Notes: a model not told the origin generated them from the sequence alone. A DNA stretch of 64,000 nt from Candidatus Tanganyikabacteria bacterium (GCA_016867265.1 VGJW01000016.1:1-64000), one strand, 5' to 3'. Numbered from the stretch's first letter, positions 50,030 to 59,305 are shown. Program-made: numbers and translations.

Positions 50030-51466
50030 TCAGGCCGGATCGCCGGGCAGTCGGAGCTTCTGACCGGGATAGATCAGCTCCGGGCGCCCGATGGTGTCGC
50101 GATTCAGGCGATAGAGCGTCCGCCAACGCTTGCCTGATCCCAGATGCTTGCGCGCCAGCGTCCATAGGCTGTCCCCGCGACGTACACGGATCCGACCGGT
50201 GCCGGTTGCGTGGCCGCCTCCTGCGTGGGTCTCGAGCGACAGGACCTGCCCGATGCGGAGCCGTCCCGGATTGGCCAGTACGTCGCGATTGGCCGTCCAG
50301 ATCGTTCGCCAGCGCTCACCAGACCCGAGATGCTCCGCAGCAAGGCCCCAGAGTGTGTCGCCGGCCTTCACCGTGACGGTACCCTTCGCCTCGCCGGCAG
50401 ACTGCGTCGGGGCGTCATGATGTGCCGCCTCCTCCGCGTGCGCAGCGGGCGCGTCGTGATGGTCGGGTGCGGCCTTGTTCGCGGCCGGTGCATGGTGATG
50501 CGCGGGTGCGGCCTTGTCCGCGGCTGGCGCGTCGTGATGTGCGGGTGCGGCCTTGTGCGCGGCTGGCGCATCGTGATGGTCGGGTGCGGCCTTGTGCGCA
50601 GCGGGTGCGTCGTGATGGGCAGGGGCGGCCTTGTGGGTCGCGGGACCCTCGTGGTGGTCCGCCGCGGCACCGTGTGGCGCCTGAGCCCCATGGGCGACGG
50701 CCTTCTGCTCGATGACCTCGCCGTGGGCCGGGCGCGGACGCTTGGCGACCTTGCGCGGGGCCGGCGTGGGAGAGGGGAAGTGCACCTTGATGGCCGTCGC
50801 AGGATGGGCGTCGGTCCCGGCAGCGTGGGCATCCGCGTGGGCCGACTTGGCCTCGGGCTTGCCATGCGCATCGTGGTCGGCAGAACCGTGGGCACCCGTC
50901 TTGGCGGCGTGGGCATCATGCGCCGCGTCGGGCACCAGGCCGATGAAGACCGTCGTGCCGGCCTTGGCGCGGTTCAGGCGCTTCTTCGTCAGGCTGCGAT
51001 AGCCCGTGCCTTCCAGCACCACCTCACCATCAGCCAAGTTGCCGACAGGCAGTATCAGGCGGCCGTCGTGCCCCGTGGTTCCCAGCACCTTGCCGCCGGA
51101 GCCCAGCACACGAACCCCGGAAAGCGGTTGGCTGGACGACGCATCGGAGATGCTCAACGTGACCGAGGCTTCGTGGCTGGCAGCATCCGCATGGGCGGCG
51201 TCCTGGTGCGCGGTGTCCTTGTGGCCCCCGCCGGCGTGGTGTTCCTCCGCCCATGCGGAGGCCGGCCAAGCCACCGTCGCGGCCAGCACGGCTACGGCCT
51301 CGGGACGCAGGCGGGTCTTGCGGCGCGGGGCCGACCCGGGCCACAAATCGTGCTCTCTCAGCGCATCGGCAAGGGTCGATGCATCAAGGTGCTGGCGGTC
51401 GACGACCGTATCCAGCAACCGGAAGGCCCAGAAAAGCTCGTCATCTTGGTGATCGGGAGCACGCAT
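50030..51466 (-). CDS. Two-LysM protein with His-rich 13-residue repeats
   Basis: 478 residues from the ATG at 51466; a TTG at 51502 lies upstream of the predicted promoter. Order: about 60 N-terminal residues, a hydrophobic segment (RPEAVAVLAATVAWPASAWA, about 56-75) like an internal signal or membrane anchor, a carboxypeptidase-regulatory-like beta domain (about 100-160), a long Ala/His/Asp region with five 13-residue repeats (AAPxHHDAPAAxK), then two LysM domains (about 365-410 and 420-475). LysM binds peptidoglycan. The repeats hold two or three His each, so metal binding is possible. Leaderless-type promoter. Confidence 0.82.
   Translation of the reverse strand: MRAPDHQDDELFWAFRLLDTVVDRQHLDASTLADALREHDLWPGSAPRRKTRLRPEAVAVLAATVAWPASAWAEEHHAGGGHKDTAHQDAAHADAASHEASVTLSISDASSSQPLSGVRVLGSGGKVLGTTGHDGRLILPVGNLADGEVVLEGTGYRSLTKKRLNRAKAGTTVFIGLVPDAAHDAHAAKTGAHGSADHDAHGKPEAKSAHADAHAAGTDAHPATAIKVHFPSPTPAPRKVAKRPRPAHGEVIEQKAVAHGAQAPHGAAADHHEGPATHKAAPAHHDAPAAHKAAPDHHDAPAAHKAAPAHHDAPAADKAAPAHHHAPAANKAAPDHHDAPAAHAEEAAHHDAPTQSAGEAKGTVTVKAGDTLWGLAAEHLGSGERWRTIWTANRDVLANPGRLRIGQVLSLETHAGGGHATGTGRIRVRRGDSLWTLARKHLGSGKRWRTLYRLNRDTIGRPELIYPGQKLRLPGDPA
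50453..50647 (-). repeat. 39-bp minisatellite, five units, within the LysM gene
   Basis: Five units of 39 bp, each holding GTGATG and GCGGCCTTG at fixed places on the plus strand and coding for AAPxHHDAPAAxK on the minus strand. Units differ at a few bases, so the array is not brand new. It keeps the frame (39 = 13 codons), and copy number could vary between strains. Confidence 0.9.
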
Positions 51467-51473
51467 GGCCGGA

Positions 51474-51479
51474 AGTATA
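51474..51479 (-). promoter_or_regulatory. Leaderless -10 of the two-LysM gene (TATACT, N7, ATG)
   Basis: TATACT on the minus strand, then TCCGGCC and the ATG at 51466. There is no TGN prefix and no Shine-Dalgarno. Confidence 0.5.
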
Positions 51480-51500
51480 ACCCCCGGGGACCGGGCGGGC

Positions 51501-51524
51501 AACCTGCCGGAGAGTCGGCAGGTT
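51501..51524 (-). terminator. Hairpin after ccsA
   Basis: AACCTGCCG (51501-51509) and CGGCAGGTT (51516-51524) form a 9-bp perfect stem with a 6-nt loop, 12 bp after the ccsA stop. No U-tract follows, so it may be an intrinsic terminator of weak form or an mRNA 3'-end stabiliser. Confidence 0.5.
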
Positions 51525-51535
51525 GCCCCCCCCGG

Positions 51536-52483
51536 CTAGAGCAGCTTGCCGTAGGTATGCAGGCCGGTTGCCAGGTAGTTCACACCCAGATAGGTGATGA
51601 GCACCGACACGAAGCCGGCGACGGCGAACCACGCCGCCTTGGCGCCCTGCCAGTCGCGTGACATCCGGGCGTGGAGGTAGGCCGCATAGACGAGCCAGGT
51701 GATCAGGGCCCACGTCTCCTTGGGGTCCCAGCTCCAGTAGGTGCCCCATGCGTGGTTGGCCCAGAGGCCACCGGTGATGATGCCGAAAGCCAGGATGGGA
51801 AATCCGAGCATGATGAGCCTGTAGGTCAGTTCATCCAGCAAGTCCATGAGCGCCGTGTGGTTCTCTGGCTGCCGGGCTGCCATGGCGCCAATCGAGCGGG
51901 GCTGCAGGAACTGGTTGCGGTAGTGGAAGAACAGGTACAGCACGGCCGCCACGAAGGACAACGCGAAGGCGGCGTAGCTGACGAGCATCAGCGTGACGTG
52001 AATCTTGATCCAGTAGCTTTGCAGCGAGGGCACCAGGGGCGAGGCGTCACGGAGCCTGGGCGGCAGCAACGAGGCCAGCGAGATGATGATCGTGACGAGG
52101 CCAGCCGAGACAAGGCCGAAGCCCGGCGCCTTGTAGGTCCGATCGATGACGAGATGGATCGCCAGAATCGCGAAGACCACGAACATCACGGACTCGAAGA
52201 GGTTCGACAATGGCCAGTAATGGGGATCGATCCGAATCATGTAGGCGTAGCGGTCGATGAGCTGCCCCAACGAGGTCAGGGCGGCGAGGCCGAGCAGTCC
52301 CTGCCCGATGCGGCCAGGCATGGCTTTCCCGGTGGCCAGGCGCAGGATGAAAGCCAATGTCGCGAGCCCGGCGAGGACAAGCGTGGCCAGGACGAGGCGG
52401 CCATCGAGGATGACCATCCAATTCTGGGGGTCGACCATGCCGGTTGCCTGGCGGTCGAGCGAGGCGAATTCGTTGCCGTTCAA
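51536..52483 (-). CDS. ccsA: Cytochrome c biogenesis protein CcsA/CcsB (system II)
   Basis: 315 residues from a TTG at 52483, with AAGGAG 8-9 nt upstream and a 4-bp overlap (TTGA) with the resB stop. Eight or so membrane helices are seen. The heme-handling tryptophan-rich motif is WANHAWGTYWSWDPKETWALITWL (given as about residues 239-262), with conserved His in flanking loops. CcsA moves heme across the membrane and, with ResB, attaches it to CXXCH of apocytochromes. Last gene of the ccs pair; a hairpin follows. Confidence 0.92.
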   Translation of the reverse strand: MNGNEFASLDRQATGMVDPQNWMVILDGRLVLATLVLAGLATLAFILRLATGKAMPGRIGQGLLGLAALTSLGQLIDRYAYMIRIDPHYWPLSNLFESVMFVVFAILAIHLVIDRTYKAPGFGLVSAGLVTIIISLASLLPPRLRDASPLVPSLQSYWIKIHVTLMLVSYAAFALSFVAAVLYLFFHYRNQFLQPRSIGAMAARQPENHTALMDLLDELTYRLIMLGFPILAFGIITGGLWANHAWGTYWSWDPKETWALITWLVYAAYLHARMSRDWQGAKAAWFAVAGFVSVLITYLGVNYLATGLHTYGKLL

Positions 52484-54441
52484 GCGGCAGCTCCTTTCTC
52501 GAGCGGGGATGAGTCGAGCAATTGACCACCCAGGCTGCCGAAAAGCTTCCCGAGGTGGCGTCGGAAGGTGAATCGGCCCCGATTGACCTTGGCGCCCACG
52601 CGGCAGCCTTGGTCTTGGGCTGTCACCCAAAGCTGCTCGTGGTTGAAGAGACCCATCATCGTGCCGAGGATGACAATCAGAAAGCCCGCATAGATGACGG
52701 GCAAGCCGGGGTCCGTTTTGGTCTGCAGGCCCGAGAACCAGACCGGGCCGTCCCACCGGACCTGGGTGATGCCGATGTCGGCCCGTTCACCGGGCCGCAT
52801 GACGGCCAGCGCCGTGCTGTCCCGTGCGTCCAGGATCCACAGGGGCGAGCCCGGCGGTTCGGCCGACTGCATGACCACCACGTCGCGTCCCCCGATCTCG
52901 ACGGGGTCCGACGCGGCGCCTTGCACGCGGAAGCCCGTCCGCTCCAGTTCGACCATCCTCAGGACCTGCGCCTGGCCGTCGATGACGAGTTCGGCTGCCA
53001 CGGGGCCGCCGCCGGCGGCATCCTGGACGGTGCCGTCGAAGCGCACCCCCACGCCGCCGAAGGCCTTGCGGGCCCCGGGTGTCAGGGTGCCCAGCGAAGC
53101 GATTGAGTCCAGATCCACCACCTGAATCGGTTGGTCCGGTCCGGGCACGAAGAGGAACACCTTGCGGCTGCCGAACACGATCTGGCGGGTGATATAGCCC
53201 TGCATCTTGAATCGGCTGGCCGATTCGACGGGCACGACGAGTGGCTTGCCACCCACGTTCAGGCGAACTGAGGCGACGCCGGGCCTTGCGAGCACGCGCT
53301 TGACCGCGACGCTGTGGCCGCCCCCGGTCATCGCCTGTCCGGGCCGGGCATCCCCGAGGTAGCCCAGCATCGGGAAGGTCAGGATTTCGAAATGGTCGCC
53401 CTTGCCCGTGTTGTAGGCGAAGACTTCCTGCTTGCCCAGCATGAAGCGCTGGGTAATGAAGCCTTGCAGCTTGGTCGAGGCCGATTGGTTGCCCAGGATG
53501 ATGCGCGACTCGATGCCGCGGGCAACCGTCAGGATCTCGCCGCCGATGCCGTAAAACGACTGGTAGTAGGTGGTCCCCTTGTATTCGAGGGGCTCATTGA
53601 CCTTGATGGTGCGTGTCAACATCGCCTTGCCGTCCTCGATGACGGAGAGGGTCGAGTAGAACTGCTTGACGCTGCCGTCGGGGTAGCGCGTGGTCCAGAA
53701 CTTGTCGAGTCGGACCTTGAAGTCGTCGGGCAACGGCGTCAGGCGGCCGCGGGTGCGCGCGTCCTCGAAGGCCTTGCGCGTCGGCATCGACTCGCCGGGC
53801 AGCAGGGGGAAGCTGTGCTTGTATCCCGTGAGACCGGCGGTGATGCCGCCGATAAGAATCATGAACAGGCCCAGGTGCACGACCATTGCCGCGAATCGGA
53901 AAAGGCGGTTGCGATCGGCGACAAAGCCTTCCTTGGCAGGGAAGACGCGGTAGCCGCGGCGGCGCAGGGTTTGGGCCACCTGGTCGGCCGTGGCATCGGC
54001 GAACCGCACCTGATCCGGCATGTGGTCCCTGGCGGGGATGGGCAGGTCGCGGGGGCGGGCGAGCGCGAAGCGCAGGCGCGGCCAGACTCGAACGTAGGTG
54101 CAGACCGCCAGGTTCAGAAAGAACAAGCCAAGGAGCGTCAGGTACCACGCCGAGTAGTAGACGTTGTAGGCCTGGATCCCGATGAGGAATTCGCGTGTCC
54201 GCAGCGACATCTCTTCGAGGGCCAGGACGTCTTCCGGCCCGCCCTGCGGCACAATCGTCCCCAACGTCGACGCTGCGGCGATGGCGCAGATGAGGACCAC
54301 AGCCAGCTTGATGCTGGCCCAGAAGGAAATGAATCCGTTCCGGAAGGTGACCCATGCTTCGGGGCCACGGACTTCGGCTTCCTGCTCCCGATCGAGCGGG
54401 GCAGAGTCGTCCGTAGCAGGAGTGGAAGGGCCGTCGGCCAT
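52480..54441 (-). CDS. resB: Cytochrome c biogenesis protein ResB/Ccs1 (system II)
   Basis: 653 residues. Four membrane helices: about 40-65 (SIKLAVVLICAIAAASTLGTI), 98-118, 178-200 (FAAMVVHLGLFMILIGGITAG) and near 595-615 (VIYAGFLIVILGTMMGLF). The large periplasmic loop lies between helices 3 and 4, as in Ccs1. It holds the cytochrome-c apoprotein or heme-transfer site with CcsA. Divergent from hemA, which makes the first heme precursor, over a 162-bp gap. Confidence 0.92.
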   Translation of the reverse strand: MADGPSTPATDDSAPLDREQEAEVRGPEAWVTFRNGFISFWASIKLAVVLICAIAAASTLGTIVPQGGPEDVLALEEMSLRTREFLIGIQAYNVYYSAWYLTLLGLFFLNLAVCTYVRVWPRLRFALARPRDLPIPARDHMPDQVRFADATADQVAQTLRRRGYRVFPAKEGFVADRNRLFRFAAMVVHLGLFMILIGGITAGLTGYKHSFPLLPGESMPTRKAFEDARTRGRLTPLPDDFKVRLDKFWTTRYPDGSVKQFYSTLSVIEDGKAMLTRTIKVNEPLEYKGTTYYQSFYGIGGEILTVARGIESRIILGNQSASTKLQGFITQRFMLGKQEVFAYNTGKGDHFEILTFPMLGYLGDARPGQAMTGGGHSVAVKRVLARPGVASVRLNVGGKPLVVPVESASRFKMQGYITRQIVFGSRKVFLFVPGPDQPIQVVDLDSIASLGTLTPGARKAFGGVGVRFDGTVQDAAGGGPVAAELVIDGQAQVLRMVELERTGFRVQGAASDPVEIGGRDVVVMQSAEPPGSPLWILDARDSTALAVMRPGERADIGITQVRWDGPVWFSGLQTKTDPGLPVIYAGFLIVILGTMMGLFNHEQLWVTAQDQGCRVGAKVNRGRFTFRRHLGKLFGSLGGQLLDSSPLEKGAAA

Positions 54442-54559
54442 GGGAATTATTCCGGAAAAGCAGATCGAAAGGGCTCGGACAGGCTATTTCAGGATACCAT
54501 GGGGACTGTCCTGCCCGGCATGCGGCTTCTTGCGGACGACGATGTCGTCCGGTTCGTCC

Positions 54560-54565
54560 TATAAT
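54560..54565 (+). promoter_or_regulatory. -10 element of hemA (TATAAT)
   Basis: A consensus TATAAT 38 bp before the hemA ATG. No good -35 at 17 bp. The leader of about 31 nt has no clear Shine-Dalgarno. On the other strand, resB has no strong promoter in the 162-bp gap. Confidence 0.55.
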
Positions 54566-54603
54566 AGTCATCAGCGGCTGTGTGGCCGTCAGCGAACCTA
54601 TTC

Positions 54604-55890
54604 ATGCCCCTTCTCCTCATCGGCCTGAGCCACGACACGACACCCGTCGCACTGCGCGAGCGGTTGGCGTTCTCCGGCCCGGATGCTGCCACCGCCTTGG
54701 CCACGTGGCACGAGGAAGGCGTGGCTGCAGAGTTGGCGCTGATCTCCACCTGCAACCGGACCGAGGTCTATGCCGTCGGAGATGACGCGGACGCGCTCGA
54801 GGAGACGCTCGTGGCCGCCTTGGCGCGCAGCCGCGAGTTGCCCGAGGCGCAGGTGCGCGGCCTGTGCCGGGTCCGTCGGGGAGACGAGGCCGTTCTGCAT
54901 CTGGTGCGGGTGGCTTCCGGCCTCGAATCCCAGATCTTGGGCGAGGGCCAGATTCTGGGGCAGGTACGCGAGGCCTCGATGGCAGCGCGACGCATGGGGA
55001 CGCTCGGGCCGGTGCTTGACGCCCTGTTCCGGACGGCCATCCAGGCAGGCCGGCGGGTCCGCACCGAAACGGCCATCGCGCAGGGAGCCGTCAGTGTGGG
55101 TGCTGCCGCCGTGGAGTTGGCGCGGGAACACCTTGGCGGTTACCGCGGCAGGACGGTCCTGGTCATCGGTACCGGCAAGATCGGCGAGTTGGCCTTGCGG
55201 CAACTCTCGTCCGAGCAACCGGCGCGCATCCTGATTGCCAACCGGACTCCGGAGTCCGCCCAAGCACTCGCCGAACCATTCGGTGCCGAAGCCGTCCCCT
55301 TCCCGGCGCTTGCAGGGGCCTTGCAGGTTGCCGATGTCGTTCTTTGCTGCACGGGTGCGCCCCACCACGTTCTCTACCGGGCGGATATCGCGCCCATCAT
55401 GGCTGCGCGCGCCGGACGTCCCTTGCTGCTTCTGGATGTCTCCGTGCCTCGAAACCTCGATCCGGAGATGGCGACCTTGCCCGGCGTCGCACTTTTCGAC
55501 ATCGACGCGCTGACCTCCCTGACCGAACGCAACCGGGCGGACCGGGCCACCTGGCTTCCGGCCGCCGAGACCATCGTCCTCGATGCGGCCCAGCGATTCC
55601 ACGCCTCCGTCCAGATCCAGAAGGTCGGCCCTACCATCGCCGCTCTTCGGGACATGTACGAGTCCGTCCGCCACGCGGAACTGACGCGTTTCCTCGAACG
55701 CCATGGCGCCACGCTGGCGCCCGACCAGGTCTCCGCCATTACCGAACTGACGCGCGTGATTGGCACCAAGTTCCTGCACGTCCCCACGGTTGGCCTCAGG
55801 CATCACGCCGAAGCCGGTGCGGACGATCACGCCCGCGTGATCCAGGAGTTGTTCGGCCTTACGGATTCGGTACCGGCCTCGCAGGCCTGA
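54604..55890 (+). CDS. hemA: Glutamyl-tRNA reductase
   Basis: 428 residues from the ATG at 54604 (MPLLLIGLSHDTTP). Catalytic Cys50 lies in LISTCNRTEVYA. The Rossmann NADPH motif VLVIGTGKIGELAL (about 189-202) and the final dimer helices (KFLHVPT...LRHHAEAG) are present. It reduces Glu-tRNA to glutamate-1-semialdehyde, the first committed step of the C5 heme pathway. Its last 32 bp overlap the convergent CPBP gene's C-terminus. A GTG at 54580 is the other in-frame start, and less likely. Confidence 0.96.
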   Translation: MPLLLIGLSHDTTPVALRERLAFSGPDAATALATWHEEGVAAELALISTCNRTEVYAVGDDADALEETLVAALARSRELPEAQVRGLCRVRRGDEAVLHLVRVASGLESQILGEGQILGQVREASMAARRMGTLGPVLDALFRTAIQAGRRVRTETAIAQGAVSVGAAAVELAREHLGGYRGRTVLVIGTGKIGELALRQLSSEQPARILIANRTPESAQALAEPFGAEAVPFPALAGALQVADVVLCCTGAPHHVLYRADIAPIMAARAGRPLLLLDVSVPRNLDPEMATLPGVALFDIDALTSLTERNRADRATWLPAAETIVLDAAQRFHASVQIQKVGPTIAALRDMYESVRHAELTRFLERHGATLAPDQVSAITELTRVIGTKFLHVPTVGLRHHAEAGADDHARVIQELFGLTDSVPASQA

Positions 55891-56647
55891 ACAACCACCA
55901 TCCGGCTGCCACGGCAGCCGCGAGGCCCGTGGGTGCGAGCAAGGCGACGTGGGCAAGCCACCATGGGTCCTCGAGCAGGTTGGCCTGCGTGAGTGCGAGA
56001 CCATTGTTGGCCATGTGGGCCACGACGCCGGGCCACAAGGAACCGGTCCGCCAAGCCACAAGTCCGAGCCACGCACCTAGGACGAGATAGCTGGGAAGGC
56101 CATACATATCTTGGTGAAAGGCGGCAAACATGGCCGTGACGGCGGCGATGCGCGCCCACGGCATGCCGTCACGGGCCTCGTGGATGCGGAAGAGGCCACG
56201 CTGCAGGACGCCGCGAAATGCCATCTCCTCGCACAAGCCGGGCAATATGACGGCACCGACGGCCAGCCAGGCCAGTTTGGGGCCGAAGCCGTCGATGGTC
56301 ATCAGGTCGGCGAGACCTTCGGGCATCGCGAGGCCGGTCAGCAGGCTCCAGGCCATCTGGCCATAGGTCATCAGGATGGCGAGGCCCAGCATCCCCATCG
56401 TGGCCGCAACGACGGCTGAAGGGCGGCATGCGGTCCAGCCGCTGCGGCCAAGTCGGGCGGCCAGATTGCCCGGCCCGGCCAAAAGCAGTGCCGGCAGGCC
56501 GACACCAAGGGCCTCGATGGGCACGAAGAGTGCTTCGGCCGGTCGCTGCGGCCAGGTCATCGTGGCCAACGTCACGGCCAGCACGGGGCCGACCAGCAGC
56601 GTCGGGACCAGCGCGGCAGCCGCGATGCGCCCGGGGGCCTGACTCAC
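55859..56647 (-). CDS. CPBP-family intramembrane metalloprotease
   Basis: 262 residues, about seven membrane helices. The motif EEMAFRGVLQRGL (about 141-153) and the second metal block FAAFHQDMYGLPSYLVLGAWLG plus VVAHMANN are the CPBP (Abi) signatures. Related eukaryotic Rce1 cleaves CaaX proteins; bacterial members often give bacteriocin self-immunity or process membrane proteins. Start overlaps the phnE stop (ATGA), so it belongs to the transporter operon. The tail overlaps hemA convergently by 32 bp. Confidence 0.88.
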   Translation of the reverse strand: MSQAPGRIAAAALVPTLLVGPVLAVTLATMTWPQRPAEALFVPIEALGVGLPALLLAGPGNLAARLGRSGWTACRPSAVVAATMGMLGLAILMTYGQMAWSLLTGLAMPEGLADLMTIDGFGPKLAWLAVGAVILPGLCEEMAFRGVLQRGLFRIHEARDGMPWARIAAVTAMFAAFHQDMYGLPSYLVLGAWLGLVAWRTGSLWPGVVAHMANNGLALTQANLLEDPWWLAHVALLAPTGLAAAVAAGWWLFRPARPVPNP

Positions 56648-57564
56648 TGCACCATCCGGCGAAGTCGCGCGCTGGCAAAGTCCACGATGAGGACGAGCAC
56701 GATGAGGACCAGCACGCTTACGGCCGCCTGCTGATACTGGAAGGTCCGGAAGTCCGCGTTCATCAGCAGGCCGATGCCGCCGGCACCGATCAGGCCGAGT
56801 ACGGTCGCTGCTCGGATGTTGGCCTCGAAGCGGTAGATGACGAAGCTGATGAAGTCGGCCATGACCTGGGGGACCACGGCGAAGGAGTAGACCTGAAAGC
56901 GGTTGGCGCCCGTGGCCTGGATGGCTTCGACGACACCTTGGTCAATGTTCTCAATGGCCTCGCTGAAAAGCTTGACCAGCACGGTCGTGGTGGCGAACGC
57001 CAGTGCGGATACGCCCGTGAACGGCCCGAGGCCGATGGCCGAGATCAGGACGAGGCCGACGGCGAAGTCCGGGATACTTCGCAGGACGTTCACGACGACC
57101 TTGACTCCGAAATACACGGAGGGGTGGGGCGAGGTGTTCCGTGCCGCGAGGAAGCCCAATGGGAAGCTGAACAGCGCCGCGAGGGCCGTGCCCGCGATTG
57201 CCATCTGGATGGTCTGGATGGTGCCCCCGAGGATCGTCTGGGGCCACGTGTTGGACCACCAGGCATCCCGGATGTCCTGCTGGTCTTGCGTCAGGGGGCC
57301 GGGCAACAGGGTCTGCTGCCACGTCAGTTCCTCGGGCAGGTGGTAGTCGGCGGGGTCGAAAAGGCGCCCCCAGTCCGGCGGCCAGCTTTGCTTGGCCATG
57401 TCCGCCATCTTGGGCAGGCCGGCGACCAGTTCCGCCGGGTTGAACTGTGTACCCAGGAAGGCCCACGCCAGGACCGCGAGCACGGACAGCGTCACCACCA
57501 GGCGCTTGCCCGTGGATCGTGGTGGCCGGGGCAGATCCAGATACTGGTCGGTGGCGCCCCTCAT
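56644..57564 (-). CDS. phnE: Phosphonate/phosphite-type ABC transporter permease
   Basis: 306 residues. Six or so membrane helices. The ABC permease EAA loop is EAIQATGANRFQVYSFAVVPQV (given as about residues 205-226), a PhnE/PtxC match. An extra loop at 45-105 before the membrane core (LPEELTWQQTLLPGPL) is unusual in length. It pairs with the ATPase and binding protein encoded just upstream; all starts overlap previous stops (ATGA). Confidence 0.9.
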   Translation of the reverse strand: MRGATDQYLDLPRPPRSTGKRLVVTLSVLAVLAWAFLGTQFNPAELVAGLPKMADMAKQSWPPDWGRLFDPADYHLPEELTWQQTLLPGPLTQDQQDIRDAWWSNTWPQTILGGTIQTIQMAIAGTALAALFSFPLGFLAARNTSPHPSVYFGVKVVVNVLRSIPDFAVGLVLISAIGLGPFTGVSALAFATTTVLVKLFSEAIENIDQGVVEAIQATGANRFQVYSFAVVPQVMADFISFVIYRFEANIRAATVLGLIGAGGIGLLMNADFRTFQYQQAAVSVLVLIVLVLIVDFASARLRRMVQ

Positions 57565-58400
57565 ACCGAGAACCCCCGCAGTTCTTCCGTCTTGGCTTGG
57601 TAGATGCGCCGGATCGAGAGGTCGTCAAGCTTGTCGGGTGGTCCGTCGAAGACGACCTGCCCGCCTGCGAACCCGATGACGCGGTCCGCGTAGCGCTTGG
57701 CCAGCTCCAGCACGTGCAGGCAGACCAGCACAGTGATGTTGTCCTCACGGCAGATGTTGCGCATCAACTCGAGGATCGACAAGGAGAGCTTGGGGTCGAG
57801 CGAGGCAACGGGTTCGTCGCCCAGGATCATCGCGGGACATTGCATCAGGGCACGGGCGATGGCGACCCGTTGCTGCTGGCCGCCCGAGATGGCGTCCGCC
57901 CGCTGATAGGCCAAGGGCAGCAGGCCCACGCGGTCGAGGTTGCGCAGTGCCCGGGCTTGTTCCTGGTCGCTGAACATGCGGAGCGAACTGAGCATGGGAT
58001 GGGCGTAGCCCAGGCTTCCCGAGAGGACGTTGTCGATGACGGACAAGCGCTTCGCGAGGTTGAACTGCTGGAACACCATGCCGACGCGCCTGCGCCAGCG
58101 TTGCAGTTCCGGACCGCTGACACGGACGATGTCGACAACGGCATCGGCGGGACGATCGACCACCATGCCCGGTACCAGGATGCGGCCCGAGGTCGGTTCC
58201 ACGAGGCGGTTCAGACAGCGCAGGAACGTGCTTTTGCCTGCTCCCGACAGGCCCAGGATGGCGACAAACTCCCCCGGCCGGAAGGCCAGATCCACGCCCT
58301 TGAGCACCTCCTGGCCACCCGGATAGGTCTTGTGCAGGCCGGTGACCTGAATGAGGTCCGCGTCCCGGGGCAGCAGGATGCTCGTAGGCTGGCGGCTCAT
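57561..58400 (-). CDS. phnC: Phosphonate/phosphite-type ABC transporter ATPase
   Basis: 279 residues from the ATG at 58400, overlapping the phnD stop (ATGA). Walker [10 protein letters not shown] (about 49-57), Q-loop [13 protein letters not shown] (about 105-117), signature SGGQQQR (about 166-172), Walker [14 protein letters not shown]. The PhnC-like Q-loop follows LQRWRRRVG. Powers uptake with PhnE and PhnD. The usual His of the H-loop reads VCLHVLELA. Confidence 0.92.
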   Translation of the reverse strand: MSRQPTSILLPRDADLIQVTGLHKTYPGGQEVLKGVDLAFRPGEFVAILGLSGAGKSTFLRCLNRLVEPTSGRILVPGMVVDRPADAVVDIVRVSGPELQRWRRRVGMVFQQFNLAKRLSVIDNVLSGSLGYAHPMLSSLRMFSDQEQARALRNLDRVGLLPLAYQRADAISGGQQQRVAIARALMQCPAMILGDEPVASLDPKLSLSILELMRNICREDNITVLVCLHVLELAKRYADRVIGFAGGQVVFDGPPDKLDDLSIRRIYQAKTEELRGFSV

Positions 58401-59305
58401 GGACGTCGATTCATGCCCGCGAGGGCTTCGCGGACGCTGTCGTAGTCGGAGGGCCTGGCCTCGACGAAGGCGTCGATGTTGTAGATCTCCTTGAAGCGGC
58501 GGCGGCCCTCGGGGGTACGACCCATGTCGAGAAAGGCCGACTTCAGTCGCTTGGCCAAGCCCGGCGTGAGGTCCGGGCGCACGCAGAAGACGTCGTTGGG
58601 AATGGCCTTGGAAACGGCGATGGTCCTGAAGGCCTGGCGTTCCTCGGGTTTCTTCAGGAAGACGGTCCAAGCCCCTTCCTTACCTTGTGGATCGTTGCAG
58701 AACACGGCCCCGGCCTCAGCCTTGCCGTGGAGTACGGCGAGCACCGTGGCGTCGTGTCCGCCGCCCGGTAGCCGCCGCAGGTCGCTGTCCGGGTCGATGC
58801 CGTTGGTGCGCAGCAGCGCCGAGGGGAAGATGGTGCCCGCGACGCTCAGGGGATCGCCGAAGGCGAACGTCCGGCCGCGCAGGTCGTCAAGCTTGCGGAT
58901 TGGACTCTCCTTGCGGACGATGATGGCGGAGTAGAACACTTGGCGGCCGTTCCGGACCGCCTTGAGCATCAGCCTTACCCTCGCCTTCTGCTCTGCGAAG
59001 ACGTACGCGAGCGGCGCCAGGAACGCGGCATCGAGCTTGCGATTGGCCATCGCCTCGACCACGCCCGTGTAGTCGGTGGCCACGAAGGGCACGACGCGCA
59101 CACCAAGACGGCGGGACAAGTCGGCGACCAGCGGCGCCACCTTGCGGAACATTTCGTCGAATTTGTCCGAGGGGACGAAACCGATGCGCAGCACCTCGCG
59201 CGCGGGAGCCGGTGCCGCGAGGGCCAGCGGGGGGGGCGGGGCGAGCGTGGCCAAGCCCAGAAGCAGCGCTGCCGCAAGCATGAGGCGGGACGGTAGGGCG
59301 CGCAA
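58397..59305 (-). CDS. phnD: Phosphonate/phosphite-type ABC substrate-binding protein
   Basis: 302 residues from a TTG at 59305. Shine-Dalgarno TGAGG (9 nt upstream) includes the glyQS stop codon, and this start gives a full signal peptide (RALPSRLMLAAALLLGLATLA). An ATG at 59281 lacks a site. The PhnD/PtxB fold is seen: RIGFVPSDKFDEMFRKVAPL, TDYTGVVEAMANRKLDAAFLAPLAYV (given as about residues 77-102), GRTFAFGDPLSVAGTIFP and a ...NDPQGKEGAW loop. It would deliver phosphonate, phosphite or a related anion. The ligand cannot be told from the sequence. Confidence 0.88.
   Translation of the reverse strand: MRALPSRLMLAAALLLGLATLAPPPPLALAAPAPAREVLRIGFVPSDKFDEMFRKVAPLVADLSRRLGVRVVPFVATDYTGVVEAMANRKLDAAFLAPLAYVFAEQKARVRLMLKAVRNGRQVFYSAIIVRKESPIRKLDDLRGRTFAFGDPLSVAGTIFPSALLRTNGIDPDSDLRRLPGGGHDATVLAVLHGKAEAGAVFCNDPQGKEGAWTVFLKKPEERQAFRTIAVSKAIPNDVFCVRPDLTPGLAKRLKSAFLDMGRTPEGRRRFKEIYNIDAFVEARPSDYDSVREALAGMNRRP

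Noticed and set aside
50453-50647. Repeated units as a CRISPR array
   Set aside because: Units are adjacent 39-bp coding repeats in frame, with no unique spacers and no cas gene.
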